From Tetradesmus obliquus (Eukaryota; Chlorophyta; Chlorophyceae; Sphaeropleales; Scenedesmaceae): a stretch of 64,000 bases of DNA. The notes beneath the pieces were generated by a model, which was given only the letters and a program-made list of their open reading frames with translations, was not told the origin of the DNA and searched no databases. Where the stretch lies: contig CP126193.1 of assembly GCA_030272155.1 (NCBI GenBank), positions 5,146,001-5,210,000 on the forward strand, given 5' to 3'. Positions 20,998-35,267 of this stretch are shown here, in pieces. The position numbers and the translations under genes were made by a program. Each line of letters begins with the position of its first letter. Position 1 is the first letter of the stretch.

Positions 20998-23900
20998 TCG
21001 TCCAGTAGGAATTTTAGCCGGCCAGTGAGTTTCCAGTGGCGGTCCACAGACAACCTTGCCAACCCGCATCCTGCCCCCAGGACATTCGTACGGCTTATAA
21101 TTTAATAAATCAACATTTTACAAAGAGATATATCAATGAATAAACTTTCACGAAGCACACCGCACATTTCCATAATGGGCCACGAGGCGGGCCCGAGTGA
21201 AAATTCAACCGGCGCGGCGCATCGAAGGCCGCTGCGCTTATTTTCGTCTGTCAGTCCTAGGCATGTGAGGGCCTAACATGCTTGGTCATGGAACGTCCGG
21301 GATAAAATCGTCCAGTAGGAATTTTAGCCGGCCAGTGAGTTTCCAGTGGCGGTCCACAGACAACCTTGCCAACCCGCATCCTGCCCCCAGGACATTCGTA
21401 CGGTTTATAATTTAATAAATCAACATTTTACAAAGAGATATATCAATGAATAAACTTTCACGAAGCACACCGCACATTTCCATAATGGGCCACGAGGCGG
21501 GCCCGAGTGAAAATTCAACCGGCGCGGCGCATTGAAGGCCGCTGCGCTTATTTCCGTATGTCAGTCCTAGGCATGTGAGGGCCTAACATGCTTGGTCATA
21601 GAACGTCCGGGATAAAATCGTCCAGTAGGAATTTTAGCCGGCCAGTGAGTTTCCAGTGGCGGTCCACAGACAACCTTGCCAACCCGCATCCTGCCCCCAG
21701 GACATTCGTACGGCTTATAATTTGATAAATCAACATTTTACAAAGAGATATAACAATGAATAAACTTTCACGAAGCACACCTAACACATTTCCATAATGG
21801 GCCACGAGGAAAATAAAAATAAAAATGGGCCACGAGGCGGGCCTGAGTGAAAATTCAACCGGCGCGGCGCATCGAAGGCCGCTGCGCTTATTTTCGTATG
21901 TCAGTCCTAGGCATGTGAGGGCCTAACATGCTTGGTCATGGAACGTCCGGGATAAAATCGTCCAGTAGGAATTTTAGCCGGCCAGTGAGTTTCCAGTGGC
22001 GGTCCACAGACAACCTTGCCAACCCGCATCCTGCCCCCAGGACATTCGTACGGCTTATAATTTGATAAATCAACATTTTATATATATAACAATGAATAAA
22101 CTTTCACGAAGCACACCGCACATTTCCATAATGGGCCGCGAGGCGGGCCCGAGTGAAAATTCAACCGGCGCGGCGCATCGAAGGCCGCTGCGCTTATTTC
22201 CGTATGTCAGTCCTAGGCATGTGAGGGCCTCACATGCTTGGTCATCCGGGAACGTCCGGGATAAAATCGTCCAGCAGGAATTTTAGCCGGCCAGTGAGTT
22301 TCCAGTGGCGGTCCACAGACAACCTTGCCAACCCGCATCCTGCCCCCAGGACATTTGTACGGCTTCAAATGTGATAAATCAACATTTTACAAAGAGATAT
22401 AACAATGAATAAACTTTCACGAAGCACACCGCACATTTCCATAATGGGCCACGAGGCGGGCCCGAGTGAAAATTCAACCGGCGCGGCGCATTGAAGGCCG
22501 CTGCGCTTATTTCCGTATGTCAGTCCTAGGCATGTGAGGGCCTAACATGCTTGGTCATAGAACGTCCGGGATAAAATCGTCCAGTAGGAATTTTAGCCGG
22601 CCAGTGAGTTTCCAGTGGCGGTCCACAGACAACCTTGCCAACCCGCATCCTGCCCCCAGGACATTCGTACGGCTTATAATTTGATAAATCAACATTTTAC
22701 AAAGAGATATAACAATGAATAAACTTTCACGAAGCACACCTAACACATTTCCATAATGGGCCACGAGGCGGGCCTGAGTGAAAATTCAACCGGCGCGGCG
22801 CATCGAAGGCCGCTGCGCTTATTTTCGTCTGTCAGTCCTAGGCATGTGAGGGCCTAACATGCTTGGTCATGGAACGTCCGGGATAAAACCCGGGTTTCTT
22901 GCTTCAAAAAAAAAAAAAAAAAAAAAAAAAAAACGTCCGGGATAAAATCGTCCAGTAGGAATTTTAGCCGGCCAGTGAGTTTCCAGTGGCGGTCCACAGA
23001 CAACCTTGCCAACCCGCATCCTGCCCCCAGGACATTCGTACGGCTTATAATTTAATAAATCAACATTTTACAAAGAGATATATCAATGAATAAACTTTCA
23101 CGAAGCACACCGCACATTTCCATAATGGGCCACGAGGCGGGCCCGAGTGAAAATTCAACCGGCGCGGCGCATCGAAGGCCGCTGCGCTTATTTTCGTCTG
23201 TCAGTCCTAGGCATGTGAGGGCCTAACATGCTTGGTCATGGAACGTCCGGGATAAAATCGTCCAGTAGGAATTTTAGCCGGCCAGTGAGTTTCCAGTGGC
23301 GGTCCACAGACAACCTTGCCAACCCGCATCCTGCCCCCAGGACATTCGTACGGTTTATAATTTAATAAATCAACATTTTACAAAGAGATATATCAATGAA
23401 TAAACTTTCACGAAGCACACCGCACATTTCCATAATGGGCCACGAGGCGGGCCCGAGTGAAAATTCAACCGGCGCGGCGCATTGAAGGCCGCTGCGCTTA
23501 TTTCCGTATGTCAGTCCTAGGCATGTGAGGGCCTAACATGCTTGGTCATAGAACGTCCGGGATAAAATCGTCCAGTAGGAATTTTAGCCGGCCAGTGAGT
23601 TTCCAGTGGCGGTCCACAGACAACCTTGCCAACCCGCATCCTGCCCCCAGGACATTCGTACGGCTTATAATTTGATAAATCAACATTTTACAAAGAGATA
23701 TAACAATGAATAAACTTTCACGAAGCACACCTAACACATTTCCATAATGGGCCACGAGGAAAATAAAAATAAAAATGGGCCACGAGGCGGGCCTGAGTGA
23801 AAATTCAACCGGCGCGGCGCATCGAAGGCCGCTGCGCTTATTTTCGTATGTCAGTCCTAGGCATGTGAGGGCCTAACATGCTTGGTCATGGAACGTCCGG

Positions 23901-24854
23901 GATAAAATCGTCCAGTAGGAATTTTAGCCGGCCAGTGAGTTTCCAGTGGCGGTCCACAGACAACCTTGCCAACCCGCATCCTGCCCCCAGGACATTCGTA
24001 CGGCTTATAATTTGATAAATCAACATTTTATATATATAACAATGAATAAACTTTCACGAAGCACACCGCACATTTCCATAATGGGCCGCGAGGCGGGCCC
24101 GAGTGAAAATTCAACCGGCGCGGCGCATCGAAGGCCGCTGCGCTTATTTCCGTATGTCAGTCCTAGGCATGTGAGGGCCTCACATGCTTGGTCATCCGGG
24201 AACGTCCGGGATAAAATCGTCCAGCAGGAATTTTAGCCGGCCAGTGAGTTTCCAGTGGCGGTCCACAGACAACCTTGCCAACCCGCATCCTGCCCCCAGG
24301 ACATTTGTACGGCTTCAAATGTGATAAATCAACATTTTACAAAGAGATATAACAATGAATAAACTTTCACGAAGCACACCGCACATTTCCATAATGGGCC
24401 ACGAGGCGGGCCCGAGTGAAAATTCAACCGGCGCGGCGCATTGAAGGCCGCTGCGCTTATTTCCGTATGTCAGTCCTAGGCATGTGAGGGCCTAACATGC
24501 TTGGTCATAGAACGTCCGGGATAAAATCGTCCAGTAGGAATTTTAGCCGGCCAGTGAGTTTCCAGTGGCGGTCCACAGACAACCTTGCCAACCCGCATCC
24601 TGCCCCCAGGACATTCGTACGGCTTATAATTTGATAAATCAACATATTACAAAGAGATATAACAATGAATAAACTTTCACGAAGCACACCTAACACATTT
24701 CCATAATGGGCCACGAGGCGGGCCTGAGTGAAAATTCAACCGGCGCGGCGCATCGAAGGCCGCTGCGCTTATTTTCGTCTGTCAGTCCTAGGCATGTGAG
24801 GGCCTAACATGCTTGGTCATGGAACGTCCGGGATAAAACCCGGGTTTCTTGCTT

Positions 24855-24886
<32 letters not shown>

Positions 24887-27800
24887 GTCCGGGATAAAAT
24901 CGTCCAGTAGGAATTTTAGCCGGCCAGTGAGTTTCCAGTGGCGGTCCACAGACAACCTTGCCAACCCGCATCCTGCCCCCAGGACATTCGTACGGCTTAT
25001 AATTTAATAAATCAACATTTTACAAAGAGATATATCAATGAATAAACTTTCACGAAGCACACCGCACATTTCCATAATGGGCCACGAGGCGGGCCCGAGT
25101 GAAAATTCAACCGGCGCGGCGCATCGAAGGCCGCTGCGCTTATTTTCGTCTGTCAGTCCTAGGCATGTGAGGGCCTAACATGCTTGGTCATGGAACGTCC
25201 GGGATAAAATCGTCCAGTAGGAATTTTAGCCGGCCAGTGAGTTTCCAGTGGCGGTCCACAGACAACCTTGCCAACCCGCATCCTGCCCCCAGGACATTCG
25301 TACGGTTTATAATTTAATAAATCAACATTTTACAAAGAGATATATCAATGAATAAACTTTCACGAAGCACACCGCACATTTCCATAATGGGCCACGAGGC
25401 GGGCCCGAGTGAAAATTCAACCGGCGCGGCGCATTGAAGGCCGCTGCGCTTATTTCCGTATGTCAGTCCTAGGCATGTGAGGGCCTAACATGCTTGGTCA
25501 TAGAACGTCCGGGATAAAATCGTCCAGTAGGAATTTTAGCCGGCCAGTGAGTTTCCAGTGGCGGTCCACAGACAACCTTGCCAACCCGCATCCTGCCCCC
25601 AGGACATTCGTACGGCTTATAATTTGATAAATCAACATTTTACAAAGAGATATAACAATGAATAAACTTTCACGAAGCACACCTAACACATTTCCATAAT
25701 GGGCCACGAGGAAAATAAAAATAAAAATGGGCCACGAGGCGGGCCTGAGTGAAAATTCAACCGGCGCGGCGCATCGAAGGCCGCTGCGCTTATTTTCGTA
25801 TGTCAGTCCTAGGCATGTGAGGGCCTAACATGCTTGGTCATGGAACGTCCGGGATAAAATCGTCCAGTAGGAATTTTAGCCGGCCAGTGAGTTTCCAGTG
25901 GCGGTCCACAGACAACCTTGCCAACCCGCATCCTGCCCCCAGGACATTCGTACGGCTTATAATTTGATAAATCAACATTTTATATATATAACAATGAATA
26001 AACTTTCACGAAGCACACCGCACATTTCCATAATGGGCCGCGAGGCGGGCCCGAGTGAAAATTCAACCGGCGCGGCGCATCGAAGGCCGCTGCGCTTATT
26101 TCCGTATGTCAGTCCTAGGCATGTGAGGGCCTAACATGCTTGGTCATCCGGGAACGTCCGGGATAAAATCGTCCAGCAGGAATTTTAGCCGGCCAGTGAG
26201 TTTCCAGTGGCGGTCCACAGACAACCTTGCCAACCCGCATCCTGCCCCCAGGACATTCGTACGGCTTATAATTTGATAAATCAACATTTTACAAAGAGAT
26301 ATGACAATGAATAAACTTTCACGAAGCGCACCTAGCACATTTCTATAATGGGCCACGAGGCGGGCCTGAGTGAAAATTCAACCGGCGCGGCGCATCGAAG
26401 GCCGCTGCGCTTATTTTCGTATGTCAGTCCTAGGCATGTGAGGGCCTAACATGCTTGGTCATGGAACGTCCGGGATAAAATCGTCCAGTAGGAATTTTAG
26501 CCGGCCAGTGAGTTTCCAGTGGCGGTCCATAGACAACCTTGCCAACCCGCATCCTGCCCCCAGGACATTCGTACGGCTTCAAATGTGATAAATCAGCATT
26601 TTACAAAGAGATATAACAATGAATAAACTTTCACGAAGCACACCTAACACATTTCCATAATGGGCCACGAGGCTTCAAAAAAAAAAAAAATGGGCCACGA
26701 GGCGGGCCTGTGTGAAAATTCAACCGGCGCGGCGCATCGAAGGCCGCTGCGCTTATTTTCGTATGTCAGTCCTAGGCATGTGAGGGCCTAACATGCTTGG
26801 TCATGGAACGTCCGGGATAAAATCGTCCAGTAGGAATTTTAGCCGGCCAGTGAGTTTCCAGTGGCGGTCCACAGACAACCTTGCCAACCCGCATCCTGCC
26901 CCCAGGACATTCGTACGGCTTATAATTTGATAAATCAGCATTTTACAAAGAGATATAACAATGAATAAACTTTCACGAAGCACACCTAACACATTTCCAT
27001 AATGGGCCACGAGGCGGGCCTGAGTGAAAATTCAACCGGCGCGGCGCATCGAAGGCCGCTGCGCTTATTTTCGTCTGTCAGTCCTAGGCATGTGAGGGCC
27101 TAACATGCTTGGTCATGGAACGTCCGGGATAAAATCGTCCAGTAGGAATTTTAGCCGGCCAGTGAGTTTCCAGTGGCGGTCCACAGACAACCTTGCCAAC
27201 CCGCATCCTGCCCCCAGGACATTCGTACGGTTTATAATTTAATAAATCAACATTTTACAAAGAGATATATCAATGAATAAACTTTCACGAAGCACACCGC
27301 ACATTTCCATAATGGGCCACGAGGCGGGCCCGAGTGAAAATTCAACCGGCGCGGCGCATTGAAGGCCGCTGCGCTTATTTCCGTATGTCAGTCCTAGGCA
27401 TGTGAGGGCCTAACATGCTTGGTCATAGAACGTCCGGGATAAAATCGTCCAGTATGAATTTTAGCCGGCCAGTGAGTTTCCAGTGGCGGTCCACAGACAA
27501 CCTTGCCAACCCGCATCCTGCCCCCAGGACATTCGTACGGCTTATAATTTGATAAATCAACATTTTACAAAGAGATATAACAATGAATAAACTTTCACGA
27601 AGCACACCTAACACATTTCCATAATGGGCCACGAGGAAAATAAAAATAAAAATGGGCCACGAGGCGGGCCTGAGTGAAAATTCAACCGGCGCGGCGCATC
27701 GAAGGCCGCTGCGCTTATTTTCGTATGTCAGTCCTAGGCATGTGAGGGCCTAACATGCTTGGTCATGGAACGTCCGGGATAAAATCGTCCAGTAGGAATT

Positions 27801-28999
27801 TTAGCCGGCCAGTGAGTTTCCAGTGGCGGTCCACAGACAACCTTGCCAACCCGCATCCTGCCCCCAGGACATTCGTACGGCTTATAATTTGATAAATCAA
27901 CATTTTATATATATAACAATGAATAAACTTTCACGAAGCACACCGCACATTTCCATAATGGGCCGCGAGGCGGGCCCGAGTGAAAATTCAACCGGCGCGG
28001 CGCATCGAAGGCCGCTGCGCTTATTTCCGTATGTCAGTCCTAGGCATGTGAGGGCCTAACATGCTTGGTCATCCGGGAACGTCCGGGATAAAATCGTCCA
28101 GCAGGAATTTTAGCCGGCCAGTGAGTTTCCAGTGGCGGTCCACAGACAACCTTGCCAACCCGCATCCTGCCCCCAGGACATTCGTACGGCTTATAATTTG
28201 ATAAATCAACATTTTACAAAGAGATATGACAATGAATAAACTTTCACGAAGCGCACCTAGCACATTTCTATAATGGGCCACGAGGCGGGCCTGAGTGAAA
28301 ATTCAACCGGCGCGGCGCATCGAAGGCCGCTGCGCTTATTTTCGTCTGTCAGTCCTAGGCATGTGAGGGCCTAACATGCTTGGTCATGGAACGTCCGGGA
28401 TAAAATCGTCCAGTAGGAATTTTAGCCGGCCAGTGAGTTTCCAGTGGCGGTCCATAGACAACCTTGCCAACCCGCATCCTGCCCCCAGGACATTCGTACG
28501 GCTTCAAATGTGATAAATCAGCATTTTACAAAGAGATATGACAATGAATAAACTTTCACGAAGCGCACCTAGCACATTTCTATAATGGGCCACGAGGCGG
28601 GCCTGAGTGAAAATTCAACCGGCGCGGCGCATCGAAGGCCGCTGCGCTTATTTTCGTATGTCAGTCCTAGGCATGTGAGGGCCTAACATGCTTGGTCATG
28701 GAACGTCCGGGATAAAATCGTCCAGTAGGAATTTTAGCCGGCCAGTGAGTTTCCAGTGGCGGTCCACAGACAACCTTGCCAACCCGCATCCTGCCCCCAG
28801 GACATTCGTACGGCTTATAATTTAATAAATCAACATTTTACAAAGAGATATATCAATGAATAAACTTTCACGAAGCACACCGCACATTTCCATAATGGGC
28901 CACGAGGCGGGCCCGAGTGAAAATTCAACCGGCGCGGCGCATTGAAGGCCGCTGCGCTTATTTCCGTATGTCAGTCCTAGGCATGTGAGGGCCTAACAT

Positions 29000-31306
29000 G
29001 CTTGGTCATAGAACGTCCGGGATAAAATCGTCCAGTAGGAATTTTAGCCGGCCAGTGAGTTTCCAGTGGCGGTCCACAGACAACCTTGCCAACCCGCATC
29101 CTGCCCCCAGGACATTCGTACGGCTTATAATTTGATAAATCAACATTTTACAAAGAGATATAACAATGAATAAACTTTCACGAAGCACACCTAACACATT
29201 TCCATAATGGGCCACGAGGCGGGCCTGAGTGAAAATTCAACCGGCGCTGCGCATCGAAGGCCGCTGCGCTTATTTTCGTCTGTCAGTCCTAGGCATGTGA
29301 GGGCCTAACATGCTTGGTCATGGAACGTCCGGGATAAAACCCGGGTTTCTTGCTTCAAAAAAAAAAAAAAAAAAAAAAAAAAACGTCCGGGATAAAATCG
29401 TCCAGTAGGAATTTTAGCCGGCCAGTGAGTTTCCAGTGGCGGTCCACAGACAACCTTGCCAACCCGCATCCTGCCCCCAGGACATTCGTACGGCTTATAA
29501 TTTAATAAATCAACATTTTACAAAGAGATATATCAATGAATAAACTTTCACGAAGCACACCGCACATTTCCATAATGGGCCACGAGGCGGGCCCGAGTGA
29601 AAATTCAACCGGCGCGGCGCATCGAAGGCCGCTGCGCTTATTTTCGTCTGTCAGTCCTAGGCATGTGAGGGCCTAACATGCTTGGTCATGGAACGTCCGG
29701 GATAAAATCGTCCAGTAGGAATTTTAGCCGGCCAGTGAGTTTCCAGTGGCGGTCCACAGACAACCTTGCCAACCCGCATCCTGCCCCCAGGACATTCGTA
29801 CGGTTTATAATTTAATAAATCAACATTTTACAAAGAGATATATCAATGAATAAACTTTCACGAAGCACACCGCACATTTCCATAATGGGCCACGAGGCGG
29901 GCCCGAGTGAAAATTCAACCGGCGCGGCGCATTGAAGGCCGCTGCGCTTATTTCCGTATGTCAGTCCTAGGCATGTGAGGGCCTAACATGCTTGGTCATA
30001 GAACGTCCGGGATAAAATCGTCCAGTAGGAATTTTAGCCGGCCAGTGAGTTTCCAGTGGCGGTCCACAGACAACCTTGCCAACCCGCATCCTGCCCCCAG
30101 GACATTCGTACGGCTTATAATTTGATAAATCAACATTTTACAAAGAGATATAACAATGAATAAACTTTCACGAAGCACACCTAACACATTTCCATAATGG
30201 GCCACGAGGAAAATAAAAATAAAAATGGGCCACGAGGCGGGCCTGAGTGAAAATTCAACCGGCGCGGCGCATCGAAGGCCGCTGCGCTTATTTTCGTATG
30301 TCAGTCCTAGGCATGTGAGGGCCTAACATGCTTGGTCATGGAACGTCCGGGATAAAATCGTCCAGTAGGAATTTTAGCCGGCCAGTGAGTTTCCAGTGGC
30401 GGTCCACAGACAACCTTGCCAACCCGCATCCTGCCCCCAGGACATTCGTACGGCTTATAATTTGATAAATCAACATTTTATATATATAACAATGAATAAA
30501 CTTTCACGAAGCACACCGCACATTTCCATAATGGGCCGCGAGGCGGGCCCGAGTGAAAATTCAACCGGCGCGGCGCATCGAAGGCCGCTGCGCTTATTTC
30601 CGTATGTCAGTCCTAGGCATGTGAGGGCCTAACATGCTTGGTCATCCGGGAACGTCCGGGATAAAATCGTCCAGCAGGAATTTTAGCCGGCCAGTGAGTT
30701 TCCAGTGGCGGTCCACAGACAACCTTGCCAACCCGCATCCTGCCCCCAGGACATTCGTACGGCTTATAATTTGATAAATCAACATTTTACAAAGAGATAT
30801 GACAATGAATAAACTTTCACGAAGCGCACCTAGCACATTTCTATAATGGGCCACGAGGCGGGCCTGAGTGAAAATTCAACCGGCGCGGCGCATCGAAGGC
30901 CGCTGCGCTTATTTTCGTCTGTCAGTCCTAGGCATGTGAGGGCCTAACATGCTTGGTCATGGAACGTCCGGGATAAAATCGTCCAGTAGGAATTTTAGCC
31001 GGCCAGTGAGTTTCCAGTGGCGGTCCATAGACAACCTTGCCAACCCGCATCCTGCCCCCAGGACATTCGTACGGCTTCAAATGTGATAAATCAGCATTTT
31101 ACAAAGAGATATAACAATGAATAAACTTTCACGAAGCACACCTAACACATTTCCATAATGGGCCACGAGGCGGGCCTGAGTGAAAATTCAACCGGCGCGG
31201 CGCATCGAAGGCCGCTGCGCTTATTTTCGTCTGTCAGTCCTAGGCATGTGAGGGCCTAACATGCTTGGTCATGGAACGTCCGGGATAAAACCCGGGTTTC
31301 TTGCTT

Positions 31307-31351
<45 letters not shown>

Positions 31352-34300
31352 GGGATAAAATCGTCCAGTAGGAATTTTAGCCGGCCAGTGAGTTTCCAGT
31401 GGCGGTCCACAGACAACCTTGCCAACCCGCATCCTGCCCCCAGGACATTCGTACGGCTTATAATTTAATAAATCAACATTTTACAAAGAGATATATCAAT
31501 GAATAAACTTTCACGAAGCACACCGCACATTTCCATAATGGGCCACGAGGCGGGCCCGAGTGAAAATTCAACCGGCGCGGCGCATTGAAGGCCGCTGCGC
31601 TTATTTCCGTATGTCAGTCCTAGGCATGTGAGGGCCTAACATGCTTGGTCATAGAACGTCCGGGATAAAATCGTCCAGTAGGAATTTTAGCCGGCCAGTG
31701 AGTTTCCAGTGGCGGTCCACAGACAACCTTGCCAACCCGCATCCTGCCCCCAGGACATTCGTACGGCTTATAATTTGATAAATCAACATTTTACAAAGAG
31801 ATATAACAATGAATAAACTTTCACGAAGCACACCTAACACATTTCCATAATGGGCCACGAGGCGGGCCTGAGTGAAAATTCAACCGGCGCGGCGCATTGA
31901 AGGCCGCTGCGCTTATTTCCGTATGTCAGTCCTAGGCATGTGAGGGCCTAACATGCTTGGTCATAGAACGTCCGGGATAAAATCGTCCAGTAGGAATTTT
32001 AGCCGGCCAGTGAGTTTCCAGTGGCGGTCCACAGACAACCTTGCCAACCCGCATCCTGCCCCCAGGACATTCGTACGGCTTATAATTTGATAAATCAACA
32101 TTTTACAAAGAGATATAACAATGAATAAACTTTCACGAAGCACACCTAACACATTTCCATAATGGGCCACGAGGAAAATAAAAATAAAAATGGGCCACGA
32201 GGCGGGCCTGAGTGAAAATTCAACCGGCGCGGCGCATCGAAGGCCGCTGCGCTTATTTTCGTATGTCAGTCCTAGGCATGTGAGGGCCTAACATGCTTGG
32301 TCATGGAACGTCCGGGATAAAATCGTCCAGTAGGAATTTTAGCCGGCCAGTGAGTTTCCAGTGGCGGTCCACAGACAACCTTGCCAACCCGCATCCTGCC
32401 CCCAGGACATTCGTACGGCTTATAATTTGATAAATCAACATTTTATATATATAACAATGAATAAACTTTCACGAAGCACACCGCACATTTCCATAATGGG
32501 CCGCGAGGCGGGCCCGAGTGAAAATTCAACCGGCGCGGCGCATCGAAGGCCGCTGCGCTTATTTCCGTATGTCAGTCCTAGGCATGTGAGGGCCTAACAT
32601 GCTTGGTCATGGAACGTCCGGGATAAAATCGTCCAGTAGGAATTTTAGCCGGCCAGTGAGTTTCCAGTGGCGGTCCACAGACAACCTTGCCAACCCGCAT
32701 CCTGCCCCCAGGACATTCGTACGGCTTATAATTTAATAAATCAACATTTTACAAAGAGATATATCAATGAATAAACTTTCACGAAGCACACCGCACATTT
32801 CCATAATGGGCCACGAGGCGGGCCCGAGTGAAAATTCAACCGGCGCGGCGCATTGAAGGCCGCTGCGCTTATTTCCGTATGTCAGTCCTAGGCATGTGAG
32901 GGCCTAACATGCTTGGTCATAGAACGTCCGGGATAAAATCGTCCAGTAGGAATTTTAGCCGGCCAGTGAGTTTCCAGTGGCGGTCCACAGACAACCTTGC
33001 CAACCCGCATCCTGCCCCCAGGACATTCGTACGGCTTATAATTTGATAAATCAACATTTTACAAAGAGATATAACAATGAATAAACTTTCACGAAGCACA
33101 CCTAACACATTTCCATAATGGGCCACGAGGCGGGCCTGAGTGAAAATTCAACCGGCGCTGCGCATCGAAGGCCGCTGCGCTTATTTTCGTCTGTCAGTCC
33201 TAGGCATGTGAGGGCCTAACATGCTTGGTCATGGAACGTCCGGGATAAAACCCGGGTTTCTTGCTTCAAAAAAAAAAAAAAAAAAAAAAAAAAACGTCCG
33301 GGATAAAATCGTCCAGTAGGAATTTTAGCCGGCCAGTGAGTTTCCAGTGGCGGTCCACAGACAACCTTGCCAACCCGCATCCTGCCCCCAGGACATTCGT
33401 ACGGCTTATAATTTAATAAATCAACATTTTACAAAGAGATATATCAATGAATAAACTTTCACGAAGCACACCGCACATTTCCATAATGGGCCACGAGGCG
33501 GGCCCGAGTGAAAATTCAACCGGCGCGGCGCATCGAAGGCCGCTGCGCTTATTTTCGTCTGTCAGTCCTAGGCATGTGAGGGCCTAACATGCTTGGTCAT
33601 GGAACGTCCGGGATAAAATCGTCCAGTAGGAATTTTAGCCGGCCAGTGAGTTTCCAGTGGCGGTCCACAGACAACCTTGCCAACCCGCATCCTGCCCCCA
33701 GGACATTCGTACGGTTTATAATTTAATAAATCAACATTTTACAAAGAGATATATCAATGAATAAACTTTCACGAAGCACACCGCACATTTCCATAATGGG
33801 CCACGAGGCGGGCCCGAGTGAAAATTCAACCGGCGCGGCGCATTGAAGGCCGCTGCGCTTATTTCCGTATGTCAGTCCTAGGCATGTGAGGGCCTAACAT
33901 GCTTGGTCATAGAACGTCCGGGATAAAATCGTCCAGTAGGAATTTTAGCCGGCCAGTGAGTTTCCAGTGGCGGTCCACAGACAACCTTGCCAACCCGCAT
34001 CCTGCCCCCAGGACATTCGTACGGCTTATAATTTGATAAATCAACATTTTACAAAGAGATATAACAATGAATAAACTTTCACGAAGCACACCTAACACAT
34101 TTCCATAATGGGCCACGAGGAAAATAAAAATAAAAATGGGCCACGAGGCGGGCCTGAGTGAAAATTCAACCGGCGCGGCGCATCGAAGGCCGCTGCGCTT
34201 ATTTTCGTATGTCAGTCCTAGGCATGTGAGGGCCTAACATGCTTGGTCATGGAACGTCCGGGATAAAATCGTCCAGTAGGAATTTTAGCCGGCCAGTGAG

Positions 34301-35217
34301 TTTCCAGTGGCGGTCCACAGACAACCTTGCCAACCCGCATCCTGCCCCCAGGACATTCGTACGGCTTATAATTTGATAAATCAACATTTTATATATATAA
34401 CAATGAATAAACTTTCACGAAGCACACCGCACATTTCCATAATGGGCCGCGAGGCGGGCCCGAGTGAAAATTCAACCGGCGCGGCGCATCGAAGGCCGCT
34501 GCGCTTATTTCCGTATGTCAGTCCTAGGCATGTGAGGGCCTAACATGCTTGGTCATCCGGGAACGTCCGGGATAAAATCGTCCAGCAGGAATTTTAGCCG
34601 GCCAGTGAGTTTCCAGTGGCGGTCCACAGACAACCTTGCCAACCCGCATCCTGCCCCCAGGACATTCGTACGGCTTATAATTTGATAAATCAACATTTTA
34701 CAAAGAGATATGACAATGAATAAACTTTCACGAAGCGCACCTAGCACATTTCTATAATGGGCCACGAGGCGGGCCTGAGTGAAAATTCAACCGGCGCGGC
34801 GCATCGAAGGCCGCTGCGCTTATTTTCGTCTGTCAGTCCTAGGCATGTGAGGGCCTAACATGCTTGGTCATGGAACGTCCGGGATAAAATCGTCCAGTAG
34901 GAATTTTAGCCGGCCAGTGAGTTTCCAGTGGCGGTCCATAGACAACCTTGCCAACCCGCATCCTGCCCCCAGGACATTCGTACGGCTTCAAATGTGATAA
35001 ATCAGCATTTTACAAAGAGATATAACAATGAATAAACTTTCACGAAGCACACCTAACACATTTCCATAATGGGCCACGAGGCGGGCCTGAGTGAAAATTC
35101 AACCGGCGCGGCGCATCGAAGGCCGCTGCGCTTATTTTCGTCTGTCAGTCCTAGGCATGTGAGGGCCTAACATGCTTGGTCATGGAACGTCCGGGATAAA
35201 ACCCGGGTTTCTTGCTT

Positions 35218-35267
<50 letters not shown>

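Larger units (their letters stand above)
17313..30640 (+). repeat. 8.40-kb higher-order repeat with nested 1.95-kb units
   Basis: The block from about 17.3 to 22.2 kb recurs at a constant offset of 8399-8400 bp (for example TATATAT-subtype monomers near 17.6, 19.5 and 22.1 kb recur near 26.0, 27.9 and 30.5 kb). Between them a 1.95-kb unit is tandem: poly(A) inserts at 20940, 22889 and 24839. Two neighbouring units share private variants, GGGCCTCACATG (near 22230 and 24180) and ACATTTGTACGG (near 22353 and 24303). Confidence 0.88.
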
